This document shows, in pieces, positions 6,109 to 7,722 of a stretch of DNA of 7,722 nt. Location: positions 1 through 7,722 of the forward strand of contig JASHUL010000244.1 in NCBI GenBank assembly GCA_030039995.1. Direction: 5' to 3'. The DNA is from Thermoplasmata archaeon. GTDB lineage: Archaea > Thermoplasmatota > Thermoplasmata > Lutacidiplasmatales > UBA184. The number at the start of each line of letters is the position of its first letter. Within the stretch, counting starts at the first letter, position 1. The translations under genes and the position numbers were made by a program. Below the pieces are notes generated by a model. It was not told the DNA's origin. It saw only the letters and a list, made by a program, of their open reading frames with translations, and did no database searches.

Positions 6109-7473
6109 ATGGTGCCCGCTCGACGCCTCCGTTCCCGTGGGGACGACTCCCCGCGCGGGACGTTACGGACGATCCTCTCGGGGCGGGCGTGGCTCGGAGG
6201 GCGTCTGCAGTCGGTCGAGATCGCGATCGACGAGGACGGTCGGATCGCGTCGGTCGGAAAGATTCGGACAGGGGCCCCTCGCGAGGAGTTCGGAGAACGG
6301 GTCATCCTCCCCTCGGCGACCGATCTCCACGTGCATCTCCGAGAGCCGGGGGGTCCCGCGGAGGCGGAGACCATTCCGTCCGGAACGGCCGGCGCCGCGG
6401 TGGGTGGGGTCGGTCTCGTGGGCGAAATGCCGAATACCCTCCCCCCGGTCGTCACCCTCGACGCCCTGCACGACAAGGCGGCCCGCGTTGCCGGTCGCGC
6501 GGCGGTCGATGTCCTCCTCTACGCGAGCCCCACCGTCGCCCGCGAACGCGGCGCGCTCGCTCGGGCCGCCGGTGGCTTCAAGGTCTACCTCAGCCCGACC
6601 ACGGGGATCGCCGATGCCCCCGAGCTGGCCGAGGTTCCGGGGCTGTTGCGCGAGCTCGCGAGCCTCCAGCTCCCGGTCGCGGTGCATGCGGAGGACCCCC
6701 GGAGGTTCGCCGGCCGGGACGCGCCGAAGACCCCCGTCGACTGGAACCGCCATCGGCCGGCGCGCGCGGAAGAGGCCGCCGTGGACGCGCTGCTCGACGG
6801 GCCGGAGGCGCTCCGGCTCCACGTCGCCCACGTGACCACGGCCGGTGAGGTCGAGCGACTGCGTTCGCGCGGGGTCTCGTTCGAAGCCACGCCCCATCAT
6901 CTGCTCCTGTCCGACCGCTCGGGGGACGATGCGCGGACGAAGGTCAACCCGCCGCTCCGGCCCGAGCCCGAGCGCGCGCGACTGTGGGCGGCGTTCCGGC
7001 GGGGAGAGATACCGATCCTCGCCAGCGACCACGCGCCCCATCCGGCGAACGAGAAGGCGTGGCCGTTCGACCGGGCCCCGAGCGGAGTGCCGGGGGTCGA
7101 GACGATGGTCCCGCTGATGCTTGCACGCGTGCGCGCTCAGGAGCTCGACCTCGCCACGCTGCTCCTCACCGCGTGCGAGCGTCCGGCACGTTGGCTGGGA
7201 CAGCCGATCGGACGGATCGCTCCGGGGCATCGCGCGAACCTCCTGGTCGTCGACTTCCGGCGCCGAGCGAAGGTCGAGGCCCGTCGGCTCCACAGCCCGT
7301 GCGGATGGTCGCCGTTCGAAGGTTGGGAGGCGATCTTCCCGGAGGTTCACTATCGGGACGGAGTTCGGATCGTGGACGGAGGCGAGTGGGTCGGGTCGCC
7401 GACCGGCCGAGTCGTCCGTCCCGAGTTCGCGTTTTCCGAACGCCCCGCCGGTTCACCCGAGCGGGGGTCGTGA
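6109..7473 (+). CDS. pyrC: Dihydroorotase, class I
   Basis: Dihydroorotase interconverts N-carbamoyl-aspartate and dihydroorotate, the third step of de novo pyrimidine synthesis. The 454-residue protein is a metal-dependent amidohydrolase. Metal and substrate motifs are all present: DLHVHLREPG (72-81; H74, H76 metal, R78 substrate), MPNT (107-110), FKVYLSPTTG (157-166; K158 is the likely carbamylated lysine), AVHAED (191-196, H193), HVAHVTTAGEVE (238-249, H241), TPHHLLL (261-267), KVNPPLR (278-284), ASDHAPH (305-311; D307 catalytic) and APSGVPGVET (323-332). The pattern and length match class I rather than the shorter E. coli-type class II. About 20 Arg/Ser-rich residues precede the usual N-terminus, so a later start is possible, but ATG 6109 sits 28 nt from a TATA-like element. 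Hydantoinase/allantoinase relatives share the fold; the REPG, MPNT and KVNPPLR signatures favour dihydroorotase. Its 3' end overlaps the convergent DedA-like gene by 21 bp. Confidence 0.92.
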   Translation: MVPARRLRSRGDDSPRGTLRTILSGRAWLGGRLQSVEIAIDEDGRIASVGKIRTGAPREEFGERVILPSATDLHVHLREPGGPAEAETIPSGTAGAAVGGVGLVGEMPNTLPPVVTLDALHDKAARVAGRAAVDVLLYASPTVARERGALARAAGGFKVYLSPTTGIADAPELAEVPGLLRELASLQLPVAVHAEDPRRFAGRDAPKTPVDWNRHRPARAEEAAVDALLDGPEALRLHVAHVTTAGEVERLRSRGVSFEATPHHLLLSDRSGDDARTKVNPPLRPEPERARLWAAFRRGEIPILASDHAPHPANEKAWPFDRAPSGVPGVETMVPLMLARVRAQELDLATLLLTACERPARWLGQPIGRIAPGHRANLLVVDFRRRAKVEARRLHSPCGWSPFEGWEAIFPEVHYRDGVRIVDGGEWVGSPTGRVVRPEFAFSERPAGSPERGS

Positions 7474-7722
7474 CTCGGCCGCCGTTCTGTCCGTGTCGGC
7501 CACCGCCGCGGGAGCCCGAGCGGCCCTCCGCGGGGGCCATCCCGGTAGCAGGTCGCCGTGGGCGACCAGGGCGAGGTAGACGGCCGCGACGACGATCAGG
7601 ACGACGATCGCCACGTCGATGGGGAAAAAGTAGTGCGTGACGACGGTCCAGTGCGCCCCCAACAGAATCCCGGCATAGAGCAGGGCCAGGGTCCACGGCA
7701 GGGACCCTACGAGAGAGTAGAG
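7453..7722 (-). CDS. DedA-family (VTT domain) membrane protein, C-terminal fragment
   Basis: The reading frame is open from the window edge at 7722 to TGA at 7455-7453, giving the last 89 residues of a protein whose start lies outside. It begins with a DedA-like signature: SLVGSLPWTLALLYAGILLG followed by AHW, the G-x3-W plus G-x2-LG-x2-W pattern near the C-terminus of this family. A last transmembrane helix follows (FPIDVAIVVLIVVAAVYLAL), then a Pro/Ala/Arg-rich tail of about 40 residues, probably cytoplasmic. DedA proteins are inner-membrane proteins; some members flip undecaprenyl phosphate or other lipids, but the role in archaea is not settled. The TTG at 7662 is internal and not the real start. 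The 3' end overlaps pyrC. The family call rests on one short motif region. Confidence 0.65.
   Translation of the reverse strand, partial: LYSLVGSLPWTLALLYAGILLGAHWTVVTHYFFPIDVAIVVLIVVAAVYLALVAHGDLLPGWPPRRAARAPAAVADTDRTAAESRPPLG

Noticed and set aside
6163..7350. 395-codon minus-strand open frame opposite pyrC
   Set aside because: Antisense shadow; composition is Arg/Pro/Asp-rich and pyrC has full family motifs on the other strand.
7453..7662. Small 69-residue membrane protein starting at TTG 7662
   Set aside because: The frame stays open upstream to the window edge and the upstream residues carry the DedA-like signature, so this is the end of a longer gene.
1..7722. CRISPR array, tRNA, rRNA, insertion sequence, toxin-antitoxin or defence genes
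   Set aside because: No repeat-spacer pattern, no cloverleaf-like segment, no transposase or terminal repeats; nearly all bases are assigned to housekeeping or membrane genes.

Overview
The window looks like chromosomal DNA of a GC-rich archaeon. Third codon positions are almost all G or C. The archaeal calls rest on uS12 and uS7 proteins of archaeal type, a family B DNA polymerase with the archaeal uracil read-ahead pocket, a family 4 uracil-DNA glycosylase, and AT-rich TATA-like elements about 25-28 nt upstream of several start codons. The spacing implies leaderless mRNAs. A GC-rich Thermoplasmatota lineage is my best guess, but this is inference only; a marker-gene tree would decide.

Layout. 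Positions 1-805 (minus) hold the 5' part of rpsG (cut by the window edge) and complete rpsL, overlapping by ATGA. Positions 878-3994 (plus) hold a family 4 uracil-DNA glycosylase followed 30 bp later by an intact 820-residue family B DNA polymerase; this pair diverges from rpsL across 72 bp. Positions 4002-6023 (minus) hold purM (AIR synthase) and, downstream of it, a ten-helix EamA/DMT-type transporter, probably cotranscribed. Positions 6109-7473 (plus) hold a class I dihydroorotase (pyrC), divergent from purM across 85 bp. Positions 7453-7722 (minus) hold the C-terminal end of a DedA-family membrane protein, whose 3' end overlaps the 3' end of pyrC. No gene-free stretch exceeds 85 bases, so there is no large unexplained region.

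How the genes fit together. The glycosylase and polymerase form a plausible uracil-handling pair: the polymerase can sense template uracil and stall, and the glycosylase removes it. purM (purine synthesis) and pyrC (pyrimidine synthesis) are divergent neighbours with closely spaced promoters. rpsL-rpsG is the head of a translation operon. Genes at probable promoters (rpsL, purM, pyrC) lack a Shine-Dalgarno sequence, whereas udg, polB and the transporter have GGAGG-type sites.

I saw no CRISPR array, tRNA, rRNA, insertion sequence, toxin-antitoxin pair or defence locus. The content is largely housekeeping. The points most worth a second look are the udg-polB linkage with a conserved uracil pocket, the dual start signals of polB, the hairpin/inverted repeat at the purM start, and the compact convergent gene ends.
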